64,000 nt of DNA from Wenzhouxiangella sp. AB-CW3 (GCF_014725735.1 NZ_CP061368.1:1999225-2063224), one strand, 5' to 3'; positions 41,229 to 49,712 are shown, numbered from the stretch's first letter. Translations and numbers: made by a program. Notes: a model not told the origin generated them from the letters alone.

Positions 41229-41256
41229 TAAAGTTGCCCTCCTTCGCGGCCGCTGA
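41229..41256 (+). promoter_or_regulatory. Possible FliA-type promoter for the GGDEF/EAL gene
   Basis: TAAAGTTG at 41229-41236 is followed by GCCGCTGA at 41249-41256, with a spacer of 12 instead of 11 bases. It is about 85 bases before the TTG start of the downstream gene. It is weaker than the divergent site at 41173-41199. The 272-base gap holds both promoters and no ORF that I trust. Confidence 0.4.
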
Positions 41257-41341
41257 ATGGGAACGAGGATGATTGCGGCCGCCTGTTGCCAGGCACGGCC
41301 GCAGCCGTGGTGACCATTCCATAAGGAGGCACAGGGGCGTC

Positions 41342-43174
41342 TTGATTGAGCAGCAAACAGCTTCAGGGCACGATGATGGCACGGCCTTGTCCGGCCCGGT
41401 CGTTCTGCTGGTTTCGCCAAGCGATGAGCTCGCTGTTCAGATCGAGCAGGGCCTGCAGGGGTTCAGCGGCGTAGCCGGCCTGAAGCACTTCACCGAGGCG
41501 ATGGCCGCGCTGCGCCACTACGAAGCCAACGGCCCGGACATGGCAGGCCGGCCTCCCATCTGCCTGTTCGATGATGACACCCCCGACCTGACGCTCCCGG
41601 CCTTCGCCGAGAACCTGCGGGCCCTGCCCGGTGGCAGCGGCACCGCCCTGCTGGCACTGGTTGATAGCGATGCCGTCGACAAGGTGCAGCCGGAGCTGGT
41701 CACCGACGTGCTGACCACCCCGCCGGGCATGGCCGAGCTGCACATGCGCCTGCAGGCAGCCATGCGTCTGCAGCGCCTGGGTCGAACCCGATCCGTGCTG
41801 GCACGGCGCGTCGATCTGATTCGTACCGAGCAGCGCATCGCCAGCGCACGGCTGAAGTACCGGGCCAGCCACGACGAGCTGACCGGGCTGTTCAACCGAC
41901 ATTTTCTCGAGCAGCGACTGGCCGAAGTCTGCACCAGCGAGGACCGCACGGCCGCGCTGCTCTACATCGATATCGGCCGCTTCAAGGTCGTCAACACCTA
42001 CGAGGGCTACCAGGCCGGCGATCGCCTCCTGAATCGTATTGCCCGCACCATACGTGGTGAGGCCGGGGACGAGGATATCGTCGCCCGGCCAGGTTCGGAC
42101 GAGTTTGCCGTCCTGCTCTATGGCTGCAGCGAGGACGACGCCATCGAGGTTGGAGAGCGACTGCGACGCATGCTCACCGAGGCACGCTTCCGCGACAGCG
42201 CGCATGTCTATCCGCTGACCGCCAGCATCGGCATAGCCATGCTTCCCGACGGTGAAATGACTGCCACCCAGGCCCTGACCCGGGCCTACCAGGCCTGCTT
42301 TGTCGCCAAGAGCGACCAGGGCAACCGGGTTCACGTCTACAACGAGCGCGACGGCGCCCTGGTCAATGAACGCCGCGCCCTGCACTGGGTGCCGATGATT
42401 CGCGATGCGCTCAGCCAGAGCCGCTTTCGCCTGGTCTTTCAGCCCGTACTCGACATTCACGACCACAGCATTCGCCAGTACGAAGTGCTGTTGCGCATGC
42501 TGGCCGAGGATGGCTCCCTGATGCCGCCGGCGGAGTTCATCACCGTGGCTGAACAGACCGGCCTGATTCACGATATCGACCGCTGGGTGGTGTCCGAGGC
42601 CCTGCATGTCCTGGCTGGCTCGCAGGAACGCATTACCCTCAACGTCAACCTCTCTGGTCGCGCCTTTGACGATGCCACCCTGGTGCCCTTCATCCGCAAG
42701 GGGCTGGAGAAAGCAGGCAGCGATCCCAACCGCATCACATTCGAAATTACCGAGACCGCGGCCATCGGCAACCTCGAGCGAACCCGGGAGATGGTGCAGC
42801 AGTTGCGCGAGCTGGGCTGTCGCTTCGCCCTGGACGACTTCGGCTCGGGTTTCAACAGTTACGCGCATCTCAAGCAGTTTCCGGTCGATACAGTCAAGAT
42901 CGACGGCAGTTTCATCACCAATCTCACCACGGACCATATTGACCAGAACCTGGTCCGGTCCATGGCCGACATCGCCCGCAGGCTGGGCAAGAAAACGGTG
43001 GCGGAGTTCGTGGAGAATGCCGAAACCCTGGCCATGCTGGCCGACCTCGGTGTCGACTACGCCCAGGGCTTCTTTATCGGCCGCCCCGATCCGACGGTGC
43101 CAACCATCCGCTCCTGGTCGGCTAACGATGACAAGGCCGAAAACCGGGGCTCGCCGGTTGATCAACCGGCCTGA
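41342..43174 (+). CDS. Pseudo-receiver/GGDEF/EAL cyclic-di-GMP protein
   Basis: A protein of about 610 residues. The N-terminal part (about 18-140) looks like a receiver domain with an FDDDTPD stretch but no clear phosphoacceptor set, as the switch Lys is missing. The GGDEF domain has the signature GSDEF (251-255) instead of GGDEF. The EAL domain has EVLLR (Glu381) instead of EALLR, but keeps NVNLSGRAF, EITET, DDFGSG (from Asp498), VKIDGSF and AEFVE, so it could be an active phosphodiesterase. Start: TTG 41342, with AAGGAGG 12 bases before it; TTG 41273 is the frame limit. It sits between two chemotaxis clusters, divergent from the MCPs, which suggests motility control. Confidence 0.87.
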   Translation: MIEQQTASGHDDGTALSGPVVLLVSPSDELAVQIEQGLQGFSGVAGLKHFTEAMAALRHYEANGPDMAGRPPICLFDDDTPDLTLPAFAENLRALPGGSGTALLALVDSDAVDKVQPELVTDVLTTPPGMAELHMRLQAAMRLQRLGRTRSVLARRVDLIRTEQRIASARLKYRASHDELTGLFNRHFLEQRLAEVCTSEDRTAALLYIDIGRFKVVNTYEGYQAGDRLLNRIARTIRGEAGDEDIVARPGSDEFAVLLYGCSEDDAIEVGERLRRMLTEARFRDSAHVYPLTASIGIAMLPDGEMTATQALTRAYQACFVAKSDQGNRVHVYNERDGALVNERRALHWVPMIRDALSQSRFRLVFQPVLDIHDHSIRQYEVLLRMLAEDGSLMPPAEFITVAEQTGLIHDIDRWVVSEALHVLAGSQERITLNVNLSGRAFDDATLVPFIRKGLEKAGSDPNRITFEITETAAIGNLERTREMVQQLRELGCRFALDDFGSGFNSYAHLKQFPVDTVKIDGSFITNLTTDHIDQNLVRSMADIARRLGKKTVAEFVENAETLAMLADLGVDYAQGFFIGRPDPTVPTIRSWSANDDKAENRGSPVDQPA

Positions 43175-43177
43175 ATA

Positions 43178-43378
43178 TCAGACATACTCGTCAATCAGTG
43201 GCCCGTCGTCATCATCGTCACGGGGCGGCGGGCGCTCGGACTTCCTGTCTTCCTCTGCCTCTTCATCGCGGCGACGCCGTCGCTCTTCCGGCGGTTGCCG
43301 GCGCGGATCGGGGCGACGCACCGGGTGTACCGGGTGCGTCGGGCCCAGTGGGTCAACCGGCTGCAGCTGCCTGTTCAT
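43178..43378 (-). CDS. Small Pro/Arg-rich then acidic hypothetical protein
   Basis: A 66-residue frame starting at ATG 43378, inside the last codons of the upstream cheW (26-base overlap). The composition is low-complexity: proline-rich, then an Arg/Glu-rich central part (PPEERRRRRDEEAEEDRK), a penta-Asp stretch, and the end GPLIDEYV. No domain is recognised. In Pseudomonas a different small gene (DUF2802) follows cheW. Its place as the last gene of the operon and its coupled start speak for a real gene, but composition alone cannot prove translation. Confidence 0.5.
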   Translation of the reverse strand: MNRQLQPVDPLGPTHPVHPVRRPDPRRQPPEERRRRRDEEAEEDRKSERPPPRDDDDDGPLIDEYV

Positions 43379-43853
43379 ACCGCAGTTCCTTGAGCCCCAC
43401 CAGGCTCTCGATATCCAGCAGAATCAGCATGCCCGCCGGGGTCTGAATCACCCCCTGGACGTGACGTGAATCTTCTCCGGTGTCGTTGCCGCGCATGGCC
43501 TCGATACGATCCGGATCGAGCACCATGACCTCGGATACCTCGTCGACCAGCAGGCCGACCGACTGATCCTGGACATCGAGAATGATGATCCAGTCAGTCT
43601 CCCGGGCCGGCCGCGGCACCAGTCCGAGACGCTGTCGGGCATCGACCACGGTGACGATGCTTCCGCGCAGATTGATCAGCCCCAACACGAACGCGGGTGC
43701 ACCGGGTACCGGAGTGATGCGAGCGCCGCACAGGATCTCCTGCACCTGGAGCACATTCAGGCCATATTGCTGGCCATCCAGACCAAACTGCAGCCATTCG
43801 TCCCAGTCGGCCCGAACCATGTCGTCAGCTTGAGTTTTTGCCTTGGCATTCAT
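43353..43853 (-). CDS. cheW: CheW coupling protein (main operon)
   Basis: A 166-residue CheW. The domain begins at about residue 17 (DEWLQFGLDGQQYGLNVLQVQEIL) and includes APAFVLGLINLRGSIVTVVDARQRLGL, the region that contacts receptors and CheA. It follows the ParP-like gene after 23 bases and, as in Pseudomonas, is near the end of the flagellar/chemotaxis operon. Its last codons contain the start of the small gene at 43178-43378. Confidence 0.94.
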   Translation of the reverse strand: MNAKAKTQADDMVRADWDEWLQFGLDGQQYGLNVLQVQEILCGARITPVPGAPAFVLGLINLRGSIVTVVDARQRLGLVPRPARETDWIIILDVQDQSVGLLVDEVSEVMVLDPDRIEAMRGNDTGEDSRHVQGVIQTPAGMLILLDIESLVGLKELRYEQAAAAG

Positions 43854-43876
43854 TGTTCCGATACTCCTTGGTCCGT

Positions 43877-44455
43877 TTACCTGACCAGCCGACGAATCTC
43901 GTCGAGATCCAGCAGCGCCATGCGCCGACTGGCGACAGTACCAGCCAGCCAGATTCGCTTGCCGGCGGTGCTGCGCCAGCTGACATCGTCCAGGTCAAGC
44001 TCTTCCTCAATGCCCTCGCTTTCGGCCACCAGCGCCCAGTCGCCATCGTCCAGCACGACCAGATGATGTGAATCATTGGCCAGGCGCAGACCGGGATCGG
44101 CCTGTCCGGGTGGCAACACCAGGGTACGGGTATCGACCACGATCAAGGGACCGGAGTCGGTTTCGGCCACGCGCCGCCAGTGCGGCGCCAGCGGCGGCGT
44201 CATGATCTCGGGAAGGGCCATCTCGCAACTGATTCTTCCGGCCGGAATGGCCAGGGTCAGACCTGCGGCAACAAAACGATAGTAGAGATCCGACGTCAAC
44301 TCCTCAGCCGCCATCTCCGGCGCGGGCGCCAACAGTGGTTCAGAAGATGCCTCCACACCATTGCGCTTTGCCGGCCGGTCGCCCCCGAGCAATTGCTCCA
44401 GGTACTCCTGCAGCGCCCGGCTGGCGCCGGTCAATCCGGAATGTGTATTCATCAT
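43877..44455 (-). CDS. CheW-like ParP-type array localisation protein
   Basis: A 192-residue protein with an N-terminal part of about 60 residues (EYLEQLLGGDRPAKR) and a diverged CheW-like domain (from about LYYRFVAAGLTLAIPAGRIS to WLAGTVASRRMALLDLDEI). The place directly after the ParA-like ATPase and before cheW is that of ParP (Vibrio) and of PA1463 (Pseudomonas). ParP joins CheA and receptors through its CheW-like AIF domain and, with ParC, keeps the chemotaxis array at the pole. The N-terminal region is short compared with Vibrio ParP. It overlaps the ATPase stop by four bases. Confidence 0.7.
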   Translation of the reverse strand: MMNTHSGLTGASRALQEYLEQLLGGDRPAKRNGVEASSEPLLAPAPEMAAEELTSDLYYRFVAAGLTLAIPAGRISCEMALPEIMTPPLAPHWRRVAETDSGPLIVVDTRTLVLPPGQADPGLRLANDSHHLVVLDDGDWALVAESEGIEEELDLDDVSWRSTAGKRIWLAGTVASRRMALLDLDEIRRLVR

Positions 44456-45255
44456 GCGCTTGCCTCCTCGGCAGCCGGTTCGTCGGCCCGCTCTTGCTCC
44501 AGCGCCAGCAGATCGTCCAGCAGCACCTTGAATGCCTTTGCACCTCGGCTGCCGCGATCCAGACAGGGTAGCGGTCGACCCTGCCGGCTGGCTTCCCGGA
44601 ACTGGGTATCCACCGGAATCACCTGCTCCCAGAGCACGTCCTCATAGTCCTCGCGCAACTGCCTGAGCACCCGAATGGATGCACGAGTGCGACGGTCGAA
44701 TATGGTCGGCACAACCAGGTGCGGCAGCATCTCCCCCCGCGAGTGGTTGATCATCTCCAGGGTACGACTCATTCGTTTCAGGCCCTTGAGGGCCAGGTAT
44801 TCGGTCTGGGTCGGGACGATCACCTTCGAGGCGGCGGCCAGAGCATTGACCATCAGAACGCCCAGGGTGGGAGGGCAGTCGAGGATCACCCGGTCGTAAC
44901 TCCCGGCCACGGCTTGCAGTGCCTGCGACACGACAAGTCCCTGCCCCTGGCGACTGCCCAACTGCCGGTCCAGGGTGGCCATGGCCGGTTCGGCAGGGAG
45001 TAGATCCAGACCTTCTTCCTGGGTTTCCAGAATCAACCGGCGCGCATCGGCCGCACCGTCTTCACCAAACAGGTCGTACACGCTACCCGGAAGGTTCTCG
45101 GGATCCAGTCCGAAGTAGCTGGTCAGCGAGGCATGCGGATCGAGATCGACAAGCAAAGTGCGCTGCTTTCGGAGAATCAGCCATCCGGCCAGCGAAACCG
45201 CGGTCGTGGTCTTGCCCACTCCACCTTTCTGATTGGCCACTGCCCAGGTATTCAT
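44452..45255 (-). CDS. parC: ParA/MinD-family ATPase, ParC-type chemotaxis positioning protein
   Basis: A 267-residue deviant Walker-A ATPase. NQKGGVGKTTTAVSLAG is the Walker A motif, LLVDLDPHASLTSYFG the A' region, and ILDCPPTLGVL the Walker B. Chromosomal ParA (Soj) would be expected with parB; here the neighbours are motD and the CheW-like parP gene, so this is the ParC type that sets polar localisation of chemotaxis arrays, as described in Vibrio and Pseudomonas. Both ends overlap neighbours by four bases, so it is coupled to motD and parP. Confidence 0.85.
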   Translation of the reverse strand: MNTWAVANQKGGVGKTTTAVSLAGWLILRKQRTLLVDLDPHASLTSYFGLDPENLPGSVYDLFGEDGAADARRLILETQEEGLDLLPAEPAMATLDRQLGSRQGQGLVVSQALQAVAGSYDRVILDCPPTLGVLMVNALAAASKVIVPTQTEYLALKGLKRMSRTLEMINHSRGEMLPHLVVPTIFDRRTRASIRVLRQLREDYEDVLWEQVIPVDTQFREASRQGRPLPCLDRGSRGAKAFKVLLDDLLALEQERADEPAAEEASA

Positions 45256-46169
45256 GGTGCTACCTCCTCGTGATCTGCCGCCTCGGACTCGGCTTCCGCT
45301 TCGGTGCCCCTGCCGGCGAATTCCTCGGGCACTGCGTCACTGGCCAGGATGATGACGACGACCCGGCGATTGCGATTGCGCCCTTCAACCGTTTCGTTGT
45401 CGGCCACGGGCCGATACTCGCCCAGACCCAGGGCCGCGAGCCGGTTGGGCTCGATGCCGTGCCGTTGGAACAGCCGCACGACGCTGGTGGCTCGTGACGC
45501 CGACAGCTCCCAGTTCGACGGGAAACGCTGGGTGGCGATGGGCACATCGTCAGTATGCCCCTCAACCCGGATGGCATTGGGGAAAGGTGCCAGAATCTCG
45601 GCCAGTTGCCGGAGTATCGGCCTGGCCGCTTCGGAAATATCGGCTACACCAGTAGGAAACAGAATATCGGTCATCACTTCGACTTCGAGCCAGAACGGTG
45701 TTTCGCGCACCCGAACCTGCTCAAGCTCGATCAGCTCGCCCAGTGCTTCGCGCACTTCATCGGCCATGATCTGCAGCCCGGCCTCCAGCTCGCGGGCACG
45801 GACATCCAGGTCGTCGCCGGTGTCCGGAATCAATCCCGCATCTTCCAGCGCTTCACGACCTGGCATGCGTTCCCGGGGCATCTCGGTCTGAACCCGCGGA
45901 TCCGGCAAGCTGCGCGGCGTGATATCAAGACGCCCCTGGTCGATGGCCGGAGGGCTGGGGTCACCCACCTGTATCGGCTCGACGCTGCGTGGCGGACCAC
46001 GGAAGGCCGCAGTCAACGACTCGGCCAGCACGCGATACTTGCCCTCGTTGACCGAAGAGACCGCGTACATGACCACGAAGAAAGCCAGCAGCAGGGTGAT
46101 CAGATCGCCATAGGGAATGGCCCAGGCTTCATGGTTGGCATGTTCTTCCTGTCGCTTCTTGCGTGCCAT
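45252..46169 (-). CDS. motD: Flagellar stator protein MotB/MotD
   Basis: A 305-residue stator subunit with one N-terminal membrane helix. The proton-binding aspartate is Asp22 in AIPYGDLITLLLAFFVVMYA. After a plug/linker region comes the OmpA-like peptidoglycan-binding domain with VEGHTDDVPI and NWELSASRATSVVRLFQ. The C-terminal tail is acidic. Together with the upstream motC product it forms the torque-generating ion channel. The position after motA/motC, following cheA, is that of Pseudomonas motCD, hence the symbol. Confidence 0.9.
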   Translation of the reverse strand: MARKKRQEEHANHEAWAIPYGDLITLLLAFFVVMYAVSSVNEGKYRVLAESLTAAFRGPPRSVEPIQVGDPSPPAIDQGRLDITPRSLPDPRVQTEMPRERMPGREALEDAGLIPDTGDDLDVRARELEAGLQIMADEVREALGELIELEQVRVRETPFWLEVEVMTDILFPTGVADISEAARPILRQLAEILAPFPNAIRVEGHTDDVPIATQRFPSNWELSASRATSVVRLFQRHGIEPNRLAALGLGEYRPVADNETVEGRNRNRRVVVIILASDAVPEEFAGRGTEAEAESEAADHEEVAP

Positions 46170-46178
46170 GGCCAGCCC

Positions 46179-46919
46179 CTAGTTCAGGAAACCCTGAAGC
46201 TTGGTTTCGATATTGCGCGGGTTTTCGCCCTGGGCGATCGAGACGATGCCCTCGACAATCATTTCGCGCACCTTGCTCTGGGTCTGTACCACACCCTTGA
46301 GTTTTCCTCCCATCGGCAGGAAAAACAGGTTGGCCGAGGCAATCCCGTAGATGGTGGCAACAAAGGCAACGGCGATGCCTCGGCCGAGGTACTCGGGATC
46401 GGCCAGGTTCTGCATCACCGCGATCAGCCCCATGACCGCGCCGATGATTCCCATGGTGGGCGCGTAAATGCCCATGGACTCGAACACCTTGGCCGCAGCC
46501 AGGTCCAGTTCCTCGCGGGTGGAGATCTCGACCTCCATGATGTTCTGTATGGCATCGGGCTCACTGCCGTCGACCAGCAGTTGCAGGGCCTTGGCAATGA
46601 ATGGATCGGACTCCATCTCGACATTGGACTCCAGCCCAAGGAGTCCCTGCTTGCGGGCGACCTGGCTCCACTCGATGATCTTCTCGATGACCGCTTCGCT
46701 ACCCAGATCAGGTGGGAAGAACACCCAGCGCACGATATTCATGGCCCGCATCATCACGGCCATGGGCGTCTGCAGCAGCGTGGCCGCCACGGTGCCCACG
46801 ATCACGATGACAAAGGCAGCACCGGACCAAAGTGCGGCAATGCCACTGCCCTTGAGCACCGTGCCGCCGAAAATGGCGATCAGGGCCAGAATGAAACCGA
46901 TGATGCTGAGAAGGTCCAT
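46179..46919 (-). CDS. motC: Flagellar stator protein MotA/MotC
   Basis: A 246-residue MotA-family protein with four membrane helices: residues about 3-20, 28-50, 150-170 and 180-200. The cytoplasmic loop carries the charged residues that act on FliG (VIEKIIEWSQVARKQGLLGLE). The conserved prolines near the channel are in YAPTMGIIGAVMGLIAVMQN. The C-terminus is the short amphipathic tail NIETKLQGFLN. It lies nine bases after cheA and nine before motD, so the stator pair and CheA are one transcript. In Pseudomonas cheB lies between cheA and motC; here it does not. Confidence 0.9.
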   Translation of the reverse strand: MDLLSIIGFILALIAIFGGTVLKGSGIAALWSGAAFVIVIVGTVAATLLQTPMAVMMRAMNIVRWVFFPPDLGSEAVIEKIIEWSQVARKQGLLGLESNVEMESDPFIAKALQLLVDGSEPDAIQNIMEVEISTREELDLAAAKVFESMGIYAPTMGIIGAVMGLIAVMQNLADPEYLGRGIAVAFVATIYGIASANLFFLPMGGKLKGVVQTQSKVREMIVEGIVSIAQGENPRNIETKLQGFLN

Positions 46920-46928
46920 CGCCAGTTC

Positions 46929-48953
46929 CTAGCGCAGCCTGCCGACCCGTTTCATCAACCCGTTGACGTCCATGATCAATGCGATATAGCCATCGCCAGT
47001 GATGGTGGCTCCGGCAAAGCCGGTCAGACCCTGCAGCAGGGTACCGAGCGGCTTGATGACCACTTCTTCCTGGCCAAGCACATCGTCGGTCACGAAACCG
47101 ACTGCGTCGCTGCCCACCTGGATCACCACCACATAGCCGCTATTGTCATCCTGACCTTCATCGCCCAACTGCATCAGGCGATCGAGGAAGACCAGCGGCA
47201 ATGGCTTGTCACGCACCATGACCACGTCACGACCCTCGACCTGGCGCACGGCATCGGGTTCAAGAAAGAATACCTCGACCACGTGAGACAGCGGAAAGGC
47301 GTAGCGGCGACGTCCAAGCTGCACCATCAGCGCCGGCAGGATGGCCAGGGTAAGCGGCACACGCACCCGAAAGGTCGTCCCCTGGTCCGGCTCCGACTGA
47401 ATGTCGATGGTCCCGTTGAGCTCTCCGATACGGGTCTTGACCACATCCATGCCCACGCCACGACCGGAGACTTCCGACACCTCGTCACGCGAAGACAGCC
47501 CGGGCAGCAGCATCAGATCGAAACACTCGTGACGTTCCAGCTTGGCGGCCACTTCATTCGACACCAGCCCCTTGGCCACTGCCTTGCGTCGCAGCGCATC
47601 AGCATCGATGCCGGCGCCGTCGTCGCGTATGGTAATGACGATGTGATCGCCTTCCTGGGCTGCCGCCAGTTCGACGTGGCCGGCTCGCGGTTTTCCCTTG
47701 GCCTCGCGCTCGCCAGGGGACTCGATACCATGATCCATGGCATTGCGGACCAGGTGCACCAGGGGGTCGGCCAGTGCCTCGACCAGGTTCTTGTCCAGGT
47801 CAGTGTCCTCGCCCTGCATGGTCAGCTCGATTTCCTTGTTCAGATTGCGAGCCAGGTCTCGGGTCAGACGCGGAAAACGTGAGAACACCTTGCCAATGGG
47901 CTGCATGCGGGTCTGCATCACGCCCATCTGCAGATCCGCCGTCACCAGGTCGAGGTTGCCCACGGCATTCTGCAACTCCTCGTTCTTCAGCTGCGCTCCG
48001 AGGTTGGTAAGGCGGTTGCGCACCAGCACCAGTTCGCCCACCAGATTCATGACCGTATCAAGGCGCGACACATCGACCCTGACGGTCGATTCGGCCACGG
48101 TCGTCGGTGTCTGAACCCGGGGCGCGGCCTTTTGCGCCTCGTTGTTCTGTTCCGGTTGAACAGGATCCGGCGCCGGGGTTTCCTGCTGCCCACTGCCAGC
48201 CTGCTGCAGCTCATCGAGCAGGGCCTCGAACTCTGCCTCGGTAATCTCGTCCTCGCTGTCGCTCTCGGTCCGAGACATCTCCGGGGCGGCGGCCTTGTCC
48301 TCGACACGAGCGTCTGATTCGGTAGCACTCACTTCTTCGCCCTGCCCCTGCATCTGGTCGAGCAGGGCCTCGAACTCGTCCTCGGTGATCTCGTCGGATT
48401 CCTCGTTCTTGCCCGCCACGTCCAGCTCGCTCGACTCACCCGTGCCCGAATCACCTTCCAGTGCTTCGGCCAGCATGTTCTCGAACTCGTCGTCGGTCAC
48501 ATCACCGCCACCCCCCTCGGTGCCGGCGGATTGCGCAGGCGCCTGCTTGGGCCCGGCGCCACCCGTCTGGCGCACGAAACCACGCAACTGATCGAGCAGT
48601 GCCGGCGGCGCCGGTTGCGGTTCACTTCCGGCCCGCAGGGCCTCGAGCATGGCGGTGACCACGTCCAGCGCGTGCAGGATGGCATCCATGATGTCGGCAT
48701 CAAGCTCGCCTTCCTTGCGACGCAGGGCATCAAAGACCTCTTCGGCACAATGACAGCAGTCCACCAGCGGGGCGATATCGAGAAATCCCGCCCCGCCCTT
48801 GATGGTGTGAAAAGCTCGAAAAATGCTGTCCAGCAGCTCACGGTCATCAGGCTGGCGCTCCAGCCGAACCAGCTGTTCACCAAGCTGATTGACGATCTCA
48901 CCGGCCTCATTGAGATAGTCCTCGCGTATGCTGTCATCGACCTGGTAGTTCAT
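46929..48953 (-). CDS. cheA: Chemotaxis histidine kinase CheA
   Basis: CheA (674 residues) phosphorylates CheY and CheB in response to receptors. The P1 domain carries the phosphorylated His49 (RAFHTIKGGAGFL). A long acidic linker (about 130-288) has no obvious P2 fold but three copies of a short motif: VTDDEFENML at 152, ITEDEFEALL at 189 and ITEAEFEALL at 237. The dimerisation domain (about 290-350) follows (RLDTVMNLVGELVLVRNRL). The ATPase domain has NAMDHGIES, DDGAGID and GRGVGMDVVK. The C-terminal P5 is a CheW-like regulatory domain. It is placed between cheZ and motC. Confidence 0.96.
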   Translation of the reverse strand: MNYQVDDSIREDYLNEAGEIVNQLGEQLVRLERQPDDRELLDSIFRAFHTIKGGAGFLDIAPLVDCCHCAEEVFDALRRKEGELDADIMDAILHALDVVTAMLEALRAGSEPQPAPPALLDQLRGFVRQTGGAGPKQAPAQSAGTEGGGGDVTDDEFENMLAEALEGDSGTGESSELDVAGKNEESDEITEDEFEALLDQMQGQGEEVSATESDARVEDKAAAPEMSRTESDSEDEITEAEFEALLDELQQAGSGQQETPAPDPVQPEQNNEAQKAAPRVQTPTTVAESTVRVDVSRLDTVMNLVGELVLVRNRLTNLGAQLKNEELQNAVGNLDLVTADLQMGVMQTRMQPIGKVFSRFPRLTRDLARNLNKEIELTMQGEDTDLDKNLVEALADPLVHLVRNAMDHGIESPGEREAKGKPRAGHVELAAAQEGDHIVITIRDDGAGIDADALRRKAVAKGLVSNEVAAKLERHECFDLMLLPGLSSRDEVSEVSGRGVGMDVVKTRIGELNGTIDIQSEPDQGTTFRVRVPLTLAILPALMVQLGRRRYAFPLSHVVEVFFLEPDAVRQVEGRDVVMVRDKPLPLVFLDRLMQLGDEGQDDNSGYVVVIQVGSDAVGFVTDDVLGQEEVVIKPLGTLLQGLTGFAGATITGDGYIALIMDVNGLMKRVGRLR

Positions 48954-48962
48954 GCTTGCCTC

Positions 48963-49712
48963 CTAGAAGCCGAGACTGGACAGCAGGTCATCGACCTCGT
49001 CCTGGTTCTTTAATTCCTCGGCTTTCTTCTTGCGCTTCGGCGCTGACGCTTCAGCCGCCTGCCCGGCTTCGCTGACCTTGTCGGAAACCTGGCCGGACAG
49101 CCGGATCATGTCGATCAGGGTGGTTTCCACCTCCTGCACCAGTCGAACCACCTTGCGAATGGTCTGCCCGGACAGGTCCTGGAAATTCTGGGCCAGAAGC
49201 ACTTCCGAGAGATTGCCGCGAAGCTGGCCGCTATCGGCGCGGGTCTGCTCGAAGAAGGCCTGGGTGGTTCTGATCAGTTCATTGAACTCGGCGGCTGACA
49301 TTTCACGACGCCTGAATCGACGCCACTGACCATCGAGTGACTCGCAGCTTTCAGCCAGAGACTCGGTCAGGGGCAGGCTCTCCTCGACCAGGTCCATGGT
49401 CTTGTGTGCCGACTCCTCGGTCATGGCCACCACCTGGTCGAGTCGGTGACGGGCATCGGGGAACTCTTCCTTGGCCAGGGCCTCGACGCGCGGATCGACC
49501 TGAAAGTTGGTCAGCGCCTCATGCAACTGCCGGGTCAACCGTCCGATATCCTGAAACAGGGAGCGTTCACGCAATGCCGTCAGTTCGTCGAGGTTGGCAT
49601 AGAAAGTGGCCTCGTCGCCGGCACGGGCAGCGCTTGCCAGCGTCTCGATGGTCTCGAGATAGTCCTGTGGCTTGCCCGCCTCGGCTATTCGAACCGAATC
49701 TGCGTCATTCAT
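48963..49712 (-). CDS. cheZ: CheY-phosphate phosphatase CheZ
   Basis: CheZ (249 residues) dephosphorylates CheY-P and so resets the motor signal. The phosphatase helix contains [20 protein letters not shown], with the catalytic Gln and Asp of the family. A flexible lysine-rich linker leads to the CheY-binding C-terminal helix, which ends [14 protein letters not shown] like the enteric protein. The ATG overlaps the cheY stop by four bases. No abnormality seen. Confidence 0.94.
   Translation of the reverse strand: MNDADSVRIAEAGKPQDYLETIETLASAARAGDEATFYANLDELTALRERSLFQDIGRLTRQLHEALTNFQVDPRVEALAKEEFPDARHRLDQVVAMTEESAHKTMDLVEESLPLTESLAESCESLDGQWRRFRRREMSAAEFNELIRTTQAFFEQTRADSGQLRGNLSEVLLAQNFQDLSGQTIRKVVRLVQEVETTLIDMIRLSGQVSDKVSEAGQAAEASAPKRKKKAEELKNQDEVDDLLSSLGF

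Noticed and set aside
45555-47882. Plus-strand frame of 775 codons across motD, motC and cheA
   Set aside because: Antisense to three clearly identified genes; rich in His, Asp and Gln, with no domain.
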